This document shows, in pieces, positions 1 to 9,834 of a stretch of 64,000 nt of DNA (the stretch's first letter is position 1; the number at the start of each line of letters is the position of its first letter). The stretch comes from Pontibacillus halophilus JSM 076056 = DSM 19796 (GTDB lineage: Bacteria; Bacillota; Bacilli; Bacillales; BH030062): contig NZ_KE384328.1 of NCBI RefSeq assembly GCF_000425205.1, positions 189,296-253,295 of the forward strand, written 5' to 3'. A program made the translations under genes and the position numbers. The notes beneath the pieces were generated by a model, which worked only from the letters and a program-made list of their open reading frames with translations, had not been told where the DNA came from and ran no database searches.

Positions 1-218
1 GGCGTCGAATGAATCTCTCTAAAATTGAATCAAGGCCTATGAAAACAGGCTTAGGGAACTATTTCTTTATCATCGATGTGGACCAACCTTATGATGGAGT
101 TCTCTTCCCGGGAGTGCAAGCTGAATTACAAGCTCTAGGTTGTGATTTGAAGGTGCTTGGGACGTACCCTTGTTTCCATCTGGCAACAGCCTCATCTAAA
201 GAAGCAACTACGGATTAA
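1..218 (+). CDS. pheA: Prephenate dehydratase, C-terminal end (partial)
   Basis: The reading frame enters from the left edge and ends with TAA at 216-218. The visible part carries the ESRP motif of the phenylalanine-binding ACT domain (N-L-S-K-I-E-S-R-P), followed by a strand with FFIDVD-like character. This is the regulatory C-terminus of PheA, which turns prephenate into phenylpyruvate in phenylalanine synthesis and is normally inhibited by Phe through this domain. The catalytic part lies outside the window. pheA lies near safA in B. subtilis, with nad genes between them; here safA follows directly. The stop codon lies inside the terminator hairpin. Confidence 0.88.
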   Translation, partial: RRMNLSKIESRPMKTGLGNYFFIIDVDQPYDGVLFPGVQAELQALGCDLKVLGTYPCFHLATASSKEATTD

Positions 219-240
219 TCCGTAGTTGCTTCTTTTTTTA
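201..240 (+). terminator. Intrinsic terminator of pheA
   Basis: A perfect 15-bp inverted repeat (201-215 with 218-232) has a two-base loop and is followed by a T-run (233-239). The pheA stop codon spans the loop, so the last codons of the gene form the left arm. Confidence 0.92.
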
Positions 241-337
241 GGCTTTTTCATCAACTTTTTAAATGCTTAAGCATATCTTGTATTGAGTTAGTCTGTTACA
301 GGAGCAAGAGCATAACAGAAGGAAGGGAGTAACCACT

Positions 338-1333
338 GTGAAAATTCATGTTGTCCAAAAAGGCGATACCCTGTGGAAGATTGCCCAAAAGTATGGTGTC
401 AACTTCGAACAGTTAAAAGAAATGAATACGCAGTTATCCAATCCCGACATGATCATGCCGGGAATGAAGATTAAAGTTCCCGCCGATTCAAAGCCGGTGA
501 AGAAGGAATACGCTAAGAAAGAACAGCCCAAGTACCCATCAGAACATCCTTATAAAGATACGTCTCCAAAGCCGCTACCTGTGATTAAGGAAGAGAAGAA
601 AACGGCACCTAAAGAAATGCCTAAACCGAAGGAGCAACCTAAAATGGAAAAACCAATGATGCCGATGATGCCGAAGATGCCACAGCCGAACATCACGATG
701 CCAATTTCTATGCAGTTCCCGACAATGGAACAGCAAATGCAAAACCACTACACAACGGTCAATCTTCCCCAAATGCCTGTTCAACCGAAAGAAGAACCAA
801 AGGAAAAGCCAGCGGAAGCTGTAAAGGGAGTTAGTGAACAACCACAGCAAATGCCGATGCCAGAACAGCCAGTCTATTATTACTACACCATGCCATGTCT
901 GCCTTGTCCGCCGCATCCGTGCCATCCATGTCACCCATACATGATGCCGTATCACGGATATTACGACCAACAACAAATGATGCCTTATGGCTATGGTATG
1001 GAAGAATCATCTGATGAGGGAATGCAAAACCAGGTTGCAGGAGCTTATCAAGGCCAGGCAGGCGATTGTGGCTGCAATGACCCATACGGAGGGTATGGAG
1101 GTCACATGATGCAACAGCCTTATGGCTATCCGTCTTATGGAATGATGCCGCAACAAGGAATGATGCCTGGGCAGATGAATAACGGCAATCCAATGTTTGA
1201 CCAGCAAGGACAAATGGGGCAAATGATGCCAGGTGGCAACAACATGGGCGGATTTGATCCTTCACAACAAGGTGGAAATGGAATGAATCCTTTCGGGGCG
1301 TTCAATATGCCTCGCTTTGAGGAAGATGAATAA
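338..1333 (+). CDS. safA: Spore coat assembly protein SafA (LysM)
   Basis: SafA is a morphogenetic protein that sits at the cortex-coat interface of the forespore and recruits inner coat proteins. The N-terminus (residues about 1-48) is one LysM domain, starting MKIHVVQKGDTLWKIA and ending IMPGMKIKVP, close to B. subtilis SafA. After it comes a Lys/Pro/Glu-rich linker (about 50-110). The rest is low complexity: Met/Pro/Gln-rich, then a Tyr/Cys/Pro/His stretch near 180-205, and a Gly/Gln/Met-rich tail. The GTG start at 338 has the Shine-Dalgarno GGAAGGGAG just upstream. The 331-residue length is near that of B. subtilis SafA. The LysM part is certain; the tail is family-typical but fast-evolving. 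Confidence 0.9.
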   Translation: MKIHVVQKGDTLWKIAQKYGVNFEQLKEMNTQLSNPDMIMPGMKIKVPADSKPVKKEYAKKEQPKYPSEHPYKDTSPKPLPVIKEEKKTAPKEMPKPKEQPKMEKPMMPMMPKMPQPNITMPISMQFPTMEQQMQNHYTTVNLPQMPVQPKEEPKEKPAEAVKGVSEQPQQMPMPEQPVYYYYTMPCLPCPPHPCHPCHPYMMPYHGYYDQQQMMPYGYGMEESSDEGMQNQVAGAYQGQAGDCGCNDPYGGYGGHMMQQPYGYPSYGMMPQQGMMPGQMNNGNPMFDQQGQMGQMMPGGNNMGGFDPSQQGGNGMNPFGAFNMPRFEEDE

Positions 1334-2285
1334 GCCCTCATACTTTCCTTATGAAGGAAGCGGAGAGACGTTGCCCTACCATCGTCTCTCTGCTTTTTTA
1401 TATAAGGAAGGGGGGCTTCTTGTACATAAGCTTAAACGACTTAAAATGCATCTCTTTGACATCGAAACATCGTATGGGAAATTTATTCTAAAACGACACT
1501 TGTCGCTTCATAAGGTGAACCTACAGTGGGAGCTATTTGAGAGCCTTCCTTCGTCAACGGGTATTGTTCCGTTCGAACACTTTCCAAACGGAAGGACGTA
1601 TCTCACACGATACAATGACGGTTGGACGATTAGTCGATGGATGCCTGGGAGCGTATTGACTTATACTAGACGGGATGATGCGATGCTAGCGCGTGAGGCA
1701 ATTCGCAAGTTTCACTCGGTATCGAACGGCCTTATCTTGCCATCCTCTAAATGGAGACCGCCTTTATGTATGCTTTGGAAGAATAGGTTTGAGCGGTTTC
1801 TAACAAGTGAACAACTCTTTAGAAAACATGGAAAAAAAGATGTCTTTCAGTCCATTTACACGTACAGTGCTGCGAGTTTAAAGAGATTCAGCGTTTTGGA
1901 CTGGGCGTCGATTCACCACCGCTCAAGAACAAAGTGGAACCATGGGGACGTAGCGGCGCATAACTTTCTTACTAATAAGGATGAGGTCTGGATGTTGGAT
2001 TTTGATTTGTTACACGAAGGTCCTCATGTTTATGACTGGATTCAATTTGGACAACGACAATTACCTTATTGTACAGATGTAACAGAGTTAGCTAGCCTAA
2101 TGGGAGAGTGGTGGACGGATGCCATCTGGCAGAGGGGCATGGTCTTTCCAGCGGACATTCTTCGAGAGTTCAATCGCGGCTTAGGTGAACATGGCATAGA
2201 TGAAATCGCCAAACTTAAGCATTTGGAGTTTCAGTGGAAGCGGCGACTTGAATTTGTAGACTCTTTCACAAATATGGTAAGATAA
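1326..2285 (+). CDS. Aminoglycoside phosphotransferase/CotS-like kinase family protein
   Basis: The protein has the APH/choline-kinase fold. An N-lobe strand ends in KFILKR (ATP-lysine region, about residue 50), the catalytic loop is WNHGDVAAHNF (HGDxxxxN), and MLDFD serves as the metal-binding D-F-D motif. Its position next to safA suggests a spore-related kinase such as CotS, but the substrate is unknown. ATG 1326 overlaps the safA stop (ATGAATAA), suggesting translational coupling; TTG 1317 is an alternative. Oddly, a terminator-like hairpin (1359-1399) lies inside the first 25 codons. The next in-frame ATG (1446) would remove part of the N-lobe. The start is the uncertain part. Confidence 0.72.
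   Translation: MNKPSYFPYEGSGETLPYHRLSAFLYKEGGLLVHKLKRLKMHLFDIETSYGKFILKRHLSLHKVNLQWELFESLPSSTGIVPFEHFPNGRTYLTRYNDGWTISRWMPGSVLTYTRRDDAMLAREAIRKFHSVSNGLILPSSKWRPPLCMLWKNRFERFLTSEQLFRKHGKKDVFQSIYTYSAASLKRFSVLDWASIHHRSRTKWNHGDVAAHNFLTNKDEVWMLDFDLLHEGPHVYDWIQFGQRQLPYCTDVTELASLMGEWWTDAIWQRGMVFPADILREFNRGLGEHGIDEIAKLKHLEFQWKRRLEFVDSFTNMVR
1359..1399 (+). terminator. Terminator-like hairpin after safA, inside the next ORF
   Basis: A 12-bp stem (1359-1370 with 1383-1394, one G-U pair) is followed by six T. It fits an intrinsic terminator for safA, but the kinase reading frame runs open through it. It could reduce kinase expression relative to safA. Confidence 0.7.
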
Positions 2286-2317
2286 ACTATCCTAAACAAG
2301 AGAGGAAGACGATGCAC

Positions 2318-3058
2318 ATGCAGAAAAAAATTGATCAATTAGTAGAATGGCTTCAACAGCAAGTGAATGGTGCTGGCTTGAACGGTGCACTAGTCGGCGT
2401 GAGTGGTGGCATAGACTCTGCTGTTGTCGCTCATCTTATTAAACGTGCGTTTCCGAACGATTCATTAGGGGTGATTATGCCTTGTAAGAGCAACCCAGGA
2501 GATCAAGATGCGGCTCATAAAGTAATTGATAGCTGTGAAATTGACCATCTAACGGTTGACTTAACAGAAACACATGAAGTGATGTTCTCAACAATTGCAG
2601 AACAACTGAAACAAAAGGAAACATATGAAGAAAGCCAAGAACGTTTAGCAGACGCGAACCTACGAGCTCGTCTTCGTATGAGTACGTTATACACAGTTGC
2701 AACCAACCACAAATACTTAGTTGTAGGTACGGATAATGCCGCAGAATGGTACACAGGTTACTTCACGAAGTATGGAGATGGTGGGGTTGACCTTGTCCCA
2801 CTCGTTCACTTTACCAAAGGCGAGGTAAGAGAACTGGCACGCGAATTAGGCGTTCCAAGTGAAATTGTAGAAAAGCAACCAAGTGCTGGTCTTTGGGAAG
2901 GTCAAACGGATGAGAAAGAAATGGGTGTCACGTACGATACGATTGATGCGCACTTAAAGGGAGAAGAAATCCCTGAAGATGACCGCAAGATTATTGAGGA
3001 CATGCATCGTAAAACAGAGCATAAGCGCAATTTAGCGACCGCTCCACCGAAGTTCTAA
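2318..3058 (+). CDS. nadE: NH3-dependent NAD+ synthetase
   Basis: NadE amidates deamido-NAD+ to NAD+ using ATP and ammonia, the last step of NAD synthesis, in the cytoplasm. The PP-loop SGGIDSA is at about residues 29-35. Further conserved NadE segments are LRARLRMSTLYT, the VVGTDNAAEW block and KQPSAGLWEGQTDE. There is no glutaminase domain, so this is the ammonia-dependent form. The protein has 246 residues with ATG 2318 (Shine-Dalgarno AGAGGAAG nine bases upstream); ATG 2312 is also possible. In B. subtilis the nadABC genes lie near safA, whereas here nadE occupies the area. Confidence 0.93.
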   Translation: MQKKIDQLVEWLQQQVNGAGLNGALVGVSGGIDSAVVAHLIKRAFPNDSLGVIMPCKSNPGDQDAAHKVIDSCEIDHLTVDLTETHEVMFSTIAEQLKQKETYEESQERLADANLRARLRMSTLYTVATNHKYLVVGTDNAAEWYTGYFTKYGDGGVDLVPLVHFTKGEVRELARELGVPSEIVEKQPSAGLWEGQTDEKEMGVTYDTIDAHLKGEEIPEDDRKIIEDMHRKTEHKRNLATAPPKF

Positions 3059-3089
3059 GCTTCGACCATAAGTTTACAGCTTTAAATTA

Positions 3090-3127
3090 GCCTCCCTTAT
3101 TCATACTAGTGACTAAGGGAGGCTTTT
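3090..3127 (+). terminator. Terminator of nadE that also holds the next gene's SD
   Basis: A perfect 10-bp stem (3090-3099 with 3114-3123) is followed by TTTTC. The right arm contains AAGGGAGG, eight bases before the ATG at 3131, so the ribosome-binding site of the following lipoprotein gene is base-paired in any read-through transcript. Confidence 0.78.
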
Positions 3128-3130
3128 CTA

Positions 3131-3715
3131 ATGAAGAAGATTGTAACCCTTGTGGTACCTCTAACCTTAATGCTGACGGGCTGTGGAGGTGGGGATGAAG
3201 CGGTGCAAGAAGGGAAAGACAGTAGTGGAACAGACGCTTATTATGGGAAGTTTGAGTCGAAAGATGAGGGTGTGAAACGCCTAAGTCGTTCCATGGATGA
3301 AACAGAAATCGATCCTTCTGCAGTCGATCACAGCGCACCGAAAAAACGGACCCCACTCAATGACCCAGAGGCTGATTCTTACAACAATGAAGAACTGGCT
3401 CAAGAAGGTAGGGCATTAGAAGCCCATCTGACACAGTCCCCCTACGTAACTCATGCGCAGGTAGTCGTAACGAACGATACCATCTATGCGAACGTGAAGG
3501 AGCGTATGCGTGCTGGGATGACCCGCGTGGATGTTGTGAATATGGTAGAGAGGGAATTGAAGCAGCTAGCACAAGAGAAAGAAATAATTGTATTTTCCGC
3601 AAATGAATCCCATTGGGGACGTAAGAAAGATGATAAAGCTCGACCGAATCAACGTTTAACAGATGACCAGTTAAGAGAAGAGCTCAATCATTTCTATAAT
3701 TCAGAAGAAGAATGA
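3131..3715 (+). CDS. YhcN/YlaJ-type sporulation lipoprotein (CoxA position)
   Basis: A lipoprotein signal peptide (MKKIVTLVV..) ends in the lipobox LTGC with the lipid-bearing Cys near residue 17. A polar, acidic spacer follows. The C-terminal YhcN/YlaJ region has a BON-like look: EAHLTQSPYVTHAQVVVTND and MTRVDVVNMVERELKQL. In B. subtilis the gene between safA and yebC is coxA, a spore-cortex protein of this family, so orthology is likely by position. It should be exported and lipid-anchored on the forespore membrane. The ATG at 3131 uses a strong SD that lies inside the nadE terminator stem. Confidence 0.82.
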   Translation: MKKIVTLVVPLTLMLTGCGGGDEAVQEGKDSSGTDAYYGKFESKDEGVKRLSRSMDETEIDPSAVDHSAPKKRTPLNDPEADSYNNEELAQEGRALEAHLTQSPYVTHAQVVVTNDTIYANVKERMRAGMTRVDVVNMVERELKQLAQEKEIIVFSANESHWGRKKDDKARPNQRLTDDQLREELNHFYNSEEE

Positions 3716-3716
3716 C

Positions 3717-3750
3717 AACAACCCTCGTGAGAAACGGGGGTTGTTTCTGT
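3717..3750 (+). terminator. Terminator after the YhcN-type gene
   Basis: An 11-bp stem (3717-3727 with 3735-3745, one G-U) directly follows the stop codon, with a short T-rich tail. Confidence 0.75.
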
Positions 3751-3831
3751 GTTCGGTCCTGTTTTCTCCTTTATGTCGATATGTTATATTAAAGAGTAGT
3801 ATAACTTTGGATGATGAGAGGAGAATGTCCC

Positions 3832-4584
3832 ATGGCAGGTCACTCCAAATGGGCAAATATAAAGCATCGTAAAGGTGCACAAGACAAAAAACGTGGGAAA
3901 GTCTTTATGCAATTGGCGAAAGAGATTTACGTTGCTGCAAAGCAAGGTGGCGGCGATCCTGAGATGAATGCGCACTTGCGAAAGGCTATTGATAAAGCGA
4001 AAGCCAATAATGTTCCAAATGACAATATTGACAGAGCCGTTGCTAAGGCTACAGGTAGTCTTGAAGGCGTCAATTACGAAGAACTTACTTATGAAGGATA
4101 TGGTCCAGCAGGTGTAGCGATATTAGTTGAAACGTTAACAGACAACAAGAACCGTACAGTCGGTGAGGTTCGTACTGCTTTCAACAAGAATGGTGGGAAT
4201 TTAGGAGAGAGCGGAAGTGTCGCTTTCATGTTCGACCGTAAAGGCTACCTTGTCATTGACCGTGAGGAGTATCCTGATGTGGATGAAGAAGAGCTTATGC
4301 TTGAAGCGGTTGAAGCGGGTGCCGATGAGATGGAGACAAATGAAGACTCCTTTGAAATCTATACTGACCCACAGTCATTTCAAGAGGTTCGAGAAGCTCT
4401 TGAAGCGAGCGACTATAACTTTGCAACCGCAGAAGTTACGTTCTTCCCACAGACAAGAACGCATCTTGAAGGAGCAGACGCTGAGAAGATGGTTAAGCTA
4501 ATAAATGCGCTTGAAGACCTTGAGGATGTTCAAGAGGTGTATCATAATCTTGAAGCGGACGATGAAATTATGGAACAACTTTAA
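3832..4584 (+). CDS. yebC: YebC/TACO1 family protein
   Basis: This is the YebC family, first described as transcriptional regulators and more recently linked to translation through stall-prone sequences. The protein begins with the family signature [15 protein letters not shown] and has the whole 250-residue three-domain length, including the [18 protein letters not shown] and [10 protein letters not shown] segments. I chose ATG 3832 because the signature starts there and AGGAGA lies seven bases upstream; the in-frame ATG at 3811 precedes the SD. It is a single gene with terminators on both sides, in the position of B. subtilis yrbC. Confidence 0.93.
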   Translation: MAGHSKWANIKHRKGAQDKKRGKVFMQLAKEIYVAAKQGGGDPEMNAHLRKAIDKAKANNVPNDNIDRAVAKATGSLEGVNYEELTYEGYGPAGVAILVETLTDNKNRTVGEVRTAFNKNGGNLGESGSVAFMFDRKGYLVIDREEYPDVDEEELMLEAVEAGADEMETNEDSFEIYTDPQSFQEVREALEASDYNFATAEVTFFPQTRTHLEGADAEKMVKLINALEDLEDVQEVYHNLEADDEIMEQL

Positions 4585-4596
4585 TAAATATAGAAG

Positions 4597-4628
4597 GCCA
4601 GTACTCATAAACGAGTTGCTGGCTTTTG
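4597..4628 (+). terminator. Terminator of yebC
   Basis: An imperfect stem (GCCAGTACTC with GAGTTGCTGGC, 4597-4623, one bulge) is followed by TTTTGTTTT. Confidence 0.7.
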
Positions 4629-4710
4629 TTTTGCCCACATATTGGTTAAAAATAGGTCGAACTGGTGACACTAGTACTAGAAGCGAATCTATGACCTAGA
4701 GGTGAGACTA

Positions 4711-5247
4711 TTGAAGAAACCCCTTTTATTCGTAGGTATGTGGGTTTTTCTAATGCTGATTGGTGGATGGACCGTAGTGGCAAGTAGCGGTGGGGAAGAA
4801 GGCCAAGATCAGAAAGCATGGGAAAGAGAGCCTTTGCAAATTGAAGTTGTGTTACAACGAGTTTATTTAGATGGGCAAGTAACAGAAGAACGAATTGTAG
4901 AAACCATACAAGCAATGGAAGACTTCTGGGCTCTATACGAAGAATGGCAAGTGGTCGATCAAACAGAAGGTAAGGTCATTTTCCAGAAGGCGATTGATGA
5001 TATATCGGACGATCTTAAAGAACGAGGTTATTTCGGTTTAAATGAAAAGGGTGAACTCGTGCTCTTTGATGGTAGACCTCAGGATAATGAAGTGATTAAG
5101 TCTTTCTACCAAATCGATGTAGGGGAATTAGAAAGCGTTCAGCATGAAGAATTGTTGGATGGTATTAAAGTGAATACAAAGGACCGTTATATGTCATTGT
5201 TGAGACAGTTCGAACAGGCTGCTGTGCATACACATATTGCTCCTTAA
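4711..5247 (+). CDS. bofC: BofC, inter-compartmental sigma-K checkpoint protein
   Basis: BofC (bypass of forespore) acts in the intermembrane space of sporulating cells, where it slows SpoIVB-triggered pro-sigma-K processing. The 178-residue protein has an N-terminal signal sequence (hydrophobic residues about 4-25). The mature part carries BofC-typical text: EVVLQRVYLDGQVTEE, then W-x-L-Y-x-x-W and the DDISDDLKERGYFGL block. TTG 4711 is preferred because AGAGGTGAG is five to six bases upstream; the in-frame GTG at 4702 lies inside that SD. Position between yebC and ruvA is as in B. subtilis, but csbX is missing. sigK, the controlled sigma factor, is also in this window. Confidence 0.88.
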   Translation: MKKPLLFVGMWVFLMLIGGWTVVASSGGEEGQDQKAWEREPLQIEVVLQRVYLDGQVTEERIVETIQAMEDFWALYEEWQVVDQTEGKVIFQKAIDDISDDLKERGYFGLNEKGELVLFDGRPQDNEVIKSFYQIDVGELESVQHEELLDGIKVNTKDRYMSLLRQFEQAAVHTHIAP

Positions 5248-5252
5248 TCCAG

Positions 5253-5285
5253 AACCTTGAGAATCAATTTTCTCAAGGTTTCTTT
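5253..5285 (+). terminator. Terminator of bofC
   Basis: A perfect 11-bp stem (5253-5263 with 5270-5280) is followed by TCTTTGTTG, closely behind the stop codon. Confidence 0.8.
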
Positions 5286-5422
5286 GTTGTTGTAATGGTT
5301 CACCACGTTCTTGTCTATCAATAGGCACTGTAAGGGAACAAATGTCCTCTTTTCTCTTATGGCACATGGACGAATGTGTTAGAATAGAAATAGTGTACTA
5401 ATGACAAAGTGAGGAACTGTCT

Positions 5423-6040
5423 ATGATTGCATATATAAAAGGAACGCTTGATTCAATTGAAGGAGAGCGTGTATTTGTAGAAGCTTACGGTGTTGGATAC
5501 GACATCGTCTGTCCAAATCCGTTTGCCTTTCAGACCCTGATTGGTCAGGAAGTTAAGATTTTCACCTTTCACTATGTTCGTGAAGATGCTCAACTTCTAT
5601 ATGGATTTAAGCGTCCTGAGGAGAAACTATTATTTTCAAAATTATTGAATGTTTCTGGAATTGGTCCTAAAGGCGCGTTAGCTGTACTCGCGACGACATC
5701 TGTAGCAGATATTGTAGGTGCAATTGAACGAGAAGATGAGAAATTCTTAACGAGTTTCCCGGGTGTCGGGAAGAAGACAGCTCGTCAAATGATTCTAGAT
5801 CTTAAAGGAAAGCTTACGGAATGGCTACCAGTCGAGCAGGATGAGACGACGTTGTTCTTCGATGGAGATGTCACAACAGGCGAAACTACTCAACTTGTAG
5901 AAGATGCGATTGAAGCATTAAAGGCGTTAGGCTATTCAGAACGAGAGCTTAAGAAGATTCGACAAGAGCTCCAAAAACATACATTAAACAGTGTGGATGA
6001 CTATGTCCGTAAAGGGCTAGCACTCATGCTGCAACAATAG
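5423..6040 (+). CDS. ruvA: Holliday junction branch migration protein RuvA
   Basis: RuvA binds four-way junctions as a tetramer and loads the RuvB motor on DNA. The 205-residue protein has the N-terminal OB-fold (MIAYIKGTLDSI.., residues 1-62). Tandem helix-hairpin-helix motifs follow: GIGPKGALAVL (about 78-90) and FPGVGKKTARQMILDLKGK (about 112-130). The C-terminal domain III (about 155-205) contacts RuvB. A possible extended -10 element (TGTTAGAAT, near 5370) lies upstream. ruvB follows 18 bases downstream, forming an operon that probably runs through queA and tgt. Confidence 0.96.
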   Translation: MIAYIKGTLDSIEGERVFVEAYGVGYDIVCPNPFAFQTLIGQEVKIFTFHYVREDAQLLYGFKRPEEKLLFSKLLNVSGIGPKGALAVLATTSVADIVGAIEREDEKFLTSFPGVGKKTARQMILDLKGKLTEWLPVEQDETTLFFDGDVTTGETTQLVEDAIEALKALGYSERELKKIRQELQKHTLNSVDDYVRKGLALMLQQ

Positions 6041-6058
6041 TGAAGTGGGGGATTATCT

Positions 6059-7057
6059 GTGGAAGAGCGCATGGTAAGCGGCGGCTATCAAGAAGATGAC
6101 TCCATGGAATTGAGTCTTCGCCCTCAAAACCTAGCTCAATATATTGGGCAAGGAAAAACGAAAGAAAACCTTCGTATCTTTATTGAAGCAGCAAAGATGC
6201 GAAATGAACCATTAGACCACGTCTTACTCTATGGGCCACCTGGTCTAGGTAAGACGACGCTAGCTTCCATCATCGCAAATGAAATGAACGTCGGCTTCCG
6301 TACGACATCGGGCCCGGCCATCGAACGTCCTGGAGATTTGGCAGCCATTTTGTCATCATTGGAAGCCGGGGACGTTTTATTTATTGACGAAATTCACCGT
6401 TTGCCACGTGCGGTTGAAGAGGTGCTTTATCCTGCTATGGAGGATTTCTGCTTAGATATTGTTGTTGGTTCTGGTTCGAGTGCCCGTTCTATTCGATTAG
6501 ATCTCCCACCATTTACACTCGTTGGTGCGACTACAAGGGCTGGACTATTATCTGCTCCACTCCGGGATCGTTTCGGTGTGTTAAGCAGGCTTGAATACTA
6601 TTCAACGGAAGACCTCTGTGACATTGTGGAACGAACGGCTGATATATTTGATGTTGGCATTATGAAGGAAGCGGCGGTAGAAGTAGCAAGACGCTCGCGT
6701 GGAACACCGCGTATTGCCAACCGCCTCTTGAAACGAGTACGAGACATCTCACAGGTAAAGGGAGAGCCGTCTATTTCAGAGGATACGACCCAGCAGGCGC
6801 TCGCCATGCTTCAAGTAGATGGCGCTGGACTAGACCATATTGACCAGAAGTTGCTTGTGGCTATGATGGACCAATTTAGAGGCGGGCCAGTTGGACTTGA
6901 CACACTGGCGGCAACGATTGGAGAAGAATCTCAAACGATTGAAGATGTGTACGAACCCTTTTTACTACAGAAAGGGTTTATACAGCGTACTCCACGGGGC
7001 AGACTTGTAACACATAAGGTCTACGAGCATTTTAATCGGGAGGTGCCGGGGACTTGA
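6059..7057 (+). CDS. ruvB: Holliday junction branch migration ATPase RuvB
   Basis: RuvB is the hexameric AAA+ motor that moves Holliday junctions with RuvA. Walker A is GPPGLGKTT (residues 59-67) and Walker B is LFIDEIHR (D110, E111). [18 protein letters not shown] contains sensor 1 and the arginine finger, and the C-terminal winged helix ends the protein. Its 332 residues are typical. The start is GTG 6059 behind GTGGGGG; the N-terminus MEERMVS matches Bacillus RuvB. The stop overlaps the TTG start of the next gene. Confidence 0.96.
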   Translation: MEERMVSGGYQEDDSMELSLRPQNLAQYIGQGKTKENLRIFIEAAKMRNEPLDHVLLYGPPGLGKTTLASIIANEMNVGFRTTSGPAIERPGDLAAILSSLEAGDVLFIDEIHRLPRAVEEVLYPAMEDFCLDIVVGSGSSARSIRLDLPPFTLVGATTRAGLLSAPLRDRFGVLSRLEYYSTEDLCDIVERTADIFDVGIMKEAAVEVARRSRGTPRIANRLLKRVRDISQVKGEPSISEDTTQQALAMLQVDGAGLDHIDQKLLVAMMDQFRGGPVGLDTLAATIGEESQTIEDVYEPFLLQKGFIQRTPRGRLVTHKVYEHFNREVPGT

Positions 7058-7254
7058 CGGAGTTCTCTAAACTTTTTATTGTGTTAGGAGTCCTGTTCCT
7101 CTTAATCGGGGGAATTACCGCGCTTTTAGGTAAACTCCCAGGCGATTTAACGTTTAAGAAGGGAAATGTCACATTTTATTTCCCAATTATGACGTCCATC
7201 GTCGTCAGTGTGATACTTTCCCTGTTATTTTATTTATTTAATAAATTTCGTTAA
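7054..7254 (+). CDS. DUF2905 family membrane protein
   Basis: A 66-residue protein with two hydrophobic segments (about 6-25 and 44-62), separated by the DUF2905 core L-G-K-L-P-G-D. The family commonly follows ruvB in Bacilli and has no established function. It starts with TTG 7054, overlapping the ruvB stop in TTGA, with GGGAGGTG about nine bases upstream. This arrangement suggests translational coupling. Confidence 0.85.
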   Translation: MTEFSKLFIVLGVLFLLIGGITALLGKLPGDLTFKKGNVTFYFPIMTSIVVSVILSLLFYLFNKFR

Positions 7255-7275
7255 GGACATAGATAGGAGAGACAT

Positions 7276-8301
7276 ATGGATATCGAGCAATTTGATTTTG
7301 ACCTGCCTGAGCGTTTAATTGCCCAAACCCCTCTAAAAGACCGTACGTCTTCACGGATGATGGCGATTAATCGTTCGGAGGAAAGAATCGAACATCAACA
7401 CTTTTATAACATTACATCTTACTTAAAATCAGGTGATTGTCTTGTATTAAATGATACGAAAGTATTGCCAGCACGCCTTTATGGTGTGAAAGAAGACACA
7501 GGAGCTAAGATGGAAGTATTGCTCCTACACCAGCAAGAAGGTGACCGCTGGGAGACGCTTGTTAAGCCTGCCAAGAAAGTCAAGGAAGGCACTCGCATTT
7601 CCTTTGGAGATGGCAAGCTTGTAGCAGAGTGTATAGGGATGAAGGAACATGGAGGGCGTATTCTACAGTTCCATTACGAAGGGATTTTCCTTGAGGTATT
7701 AGAGTCCCTCGGAGAAATGCCACTTCCTCCTTACATTAAAGAACAACTACCTGACCGTGATCGCTATCAGACTGTCTATGCGAAAGAAGAAGGGTCAGCA
7801 GCTGCACCTACGGCTGGTCTTCACTTTACTCACGAATTGTTGGAAGAGCTACAGCAAAAGGGTGTTCAAATTGCCTACATTACGTTACACGTAGGACTTG
7901 GAACGTTTAGACCTGTAAGTGCAGATACGGTAGAAGACCATGACATGCACGCTGAATTCTACACGATGTCTGAGGAAACAGCGGCGCAACTCAATCAGGT
8001 TCGTGCAGAAGGGGGCAGAATTATCTCTGTCGGAACGACTTCCACACGTACCCTTGAAACCATTGCGCGTGATTACGGCCAGTTCCAAGCTGTTAGTGGA
8101 TGGACGGATATCTTTATTTACCCACCGTATGAGTTTAAAGCCATTGATGGGTTAATTACGAATTTCCACCTGCCTAAATCAACGCTTATTATGCTTGTCA
8201 GTGCATTTGCAGGCAAAGAGCTGACAATGGAAGCGTATCGTAAAGCTGTGGAAGAGGAATACCGCTTCTTTAGCTTTGGCGACGCCATGTTTATTGAATA
8301 G
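7276..8301 (+). CDS. queA: S-adenosylmethionine:tRNA ribosyltransferase-isomerase
   Basis: QueA transfers and isomerises the ribosyl group of SAM onto preQ1 in tRNA to give epoxyqueuosine. The 341-residue protein opens with [15 protein letters not shown]. It contains the conserved [35 protein letters not shown] and [19 protein letters not shown] blocks. The SD AGGAGAG precedes ATG 7276. tgt, the enzyme of the preceding pathway step, follows 24 bases later. Confidence 0.96.
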   Translation: MDIEQFDFDLPERLIAQTPLKDRTSSRMMAINRSEERIEHQHFYNITSYLKSGDCLVLNDTKVLPARLYGVKEDTGAKMEVLLLHQQEGDRWETLVKPAKKVKEGTRISFGDGKLVAECIGMKEHGGRILQFHYEGIFLEVLESLGEMPLPPYIKEQLPDRDRYQTVYAKEEGSAAAPTAGLHFTHELLEELQQKGVQIAYITLHVGLGTFRPVSADTVEDHDMHAEFYTMSEETAAQLNQVRAEGGRIISVGTTSTRTLETIARDYGQFQAVSGWTDIFIYPPYEFKAIDGLITNFHLPKSTLIMLVSAFAGKELTMEAYRKAVEEEYRFFSFGDAMFIE

Positions 8302-9465
<1,164 letters not shown>

Positions 9466-9508
9466 TGAATCGTCCAATCTGGTTATCTGTTGAAAGGAGG
9501 GGAAGTTT

Positions 9509-9784
9509 GTGGAAGGAATTCTATATCAAGTAGGTCCATTTATCCTATTGATTGCTGTATTTTACTTCGTGCTCATTCGTCCTCAGCAAAAGAGACAAAA
9601 GCAAGTTCAGCAAATGCAAGCTGATATGCAAAAAGGGGACAAGGTTGTCACAATTGGTGGCATGCACGCATCTGTGCACGCGCTAGATGAAGGAACAGTT
9701 GTCCTAACTGTTGAAGACGGTACGAAGCTAACGTTCGACCGTTCGGCTGTTCGCGAAGTAAAAGCGAAAGAAGCTAACGTTTAA
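9509..9784 (+). CDS. yajC: Preprotein translocase accessory subunit YajC
   Basis: A 91-residue single-spanning protein. The hydrophobic N-terminus (about 5-23) ends in the family signature LIRPQQKRQK, followed by a cytosolic domain with KGDKVVTIGGMHASV. YajC associates with SecDF at the SecYEG translocon; secDF lies about 6 kb downstream. The GTG 9509 start has a strong SD (AAAGGAGGGG). A long bidirectional terminator follows. Confidence 0.94.
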   Translation: MEGILYQVGPFILLIAVFYFVLIRPQQKRQKQVQQMQADMQKGDKVVTIGGMHASVHALDEGTVVLTVEDGTKLTFDRSAVREVKAKEANV

Positions 9785-9790
9785 TACTTA

Positions 9791-9834
9791 AAAATAGCGC
9801 TTCTCCCTCTATGGGGAGAAGCGCTATTTTTATT
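9791..9834. terminator. Bidirectional terminator between yajC and a minus-strand gene
   Basis: A perfect 17-bp stem (9791-9807 with 9814-9830) has T-runs on both strands. It ends yajC on the plus strand and the convergent membrane protein gene on the minus strand. Confidence 0.92.

Noticed and set aside
831-1265. 144-codon minus-strand ORF across safA
   Set aside because: It is antisense to the low-complexity Met/Gln/Pro region of safA, where biased codons leave the opposite frame open; no SD or family match.
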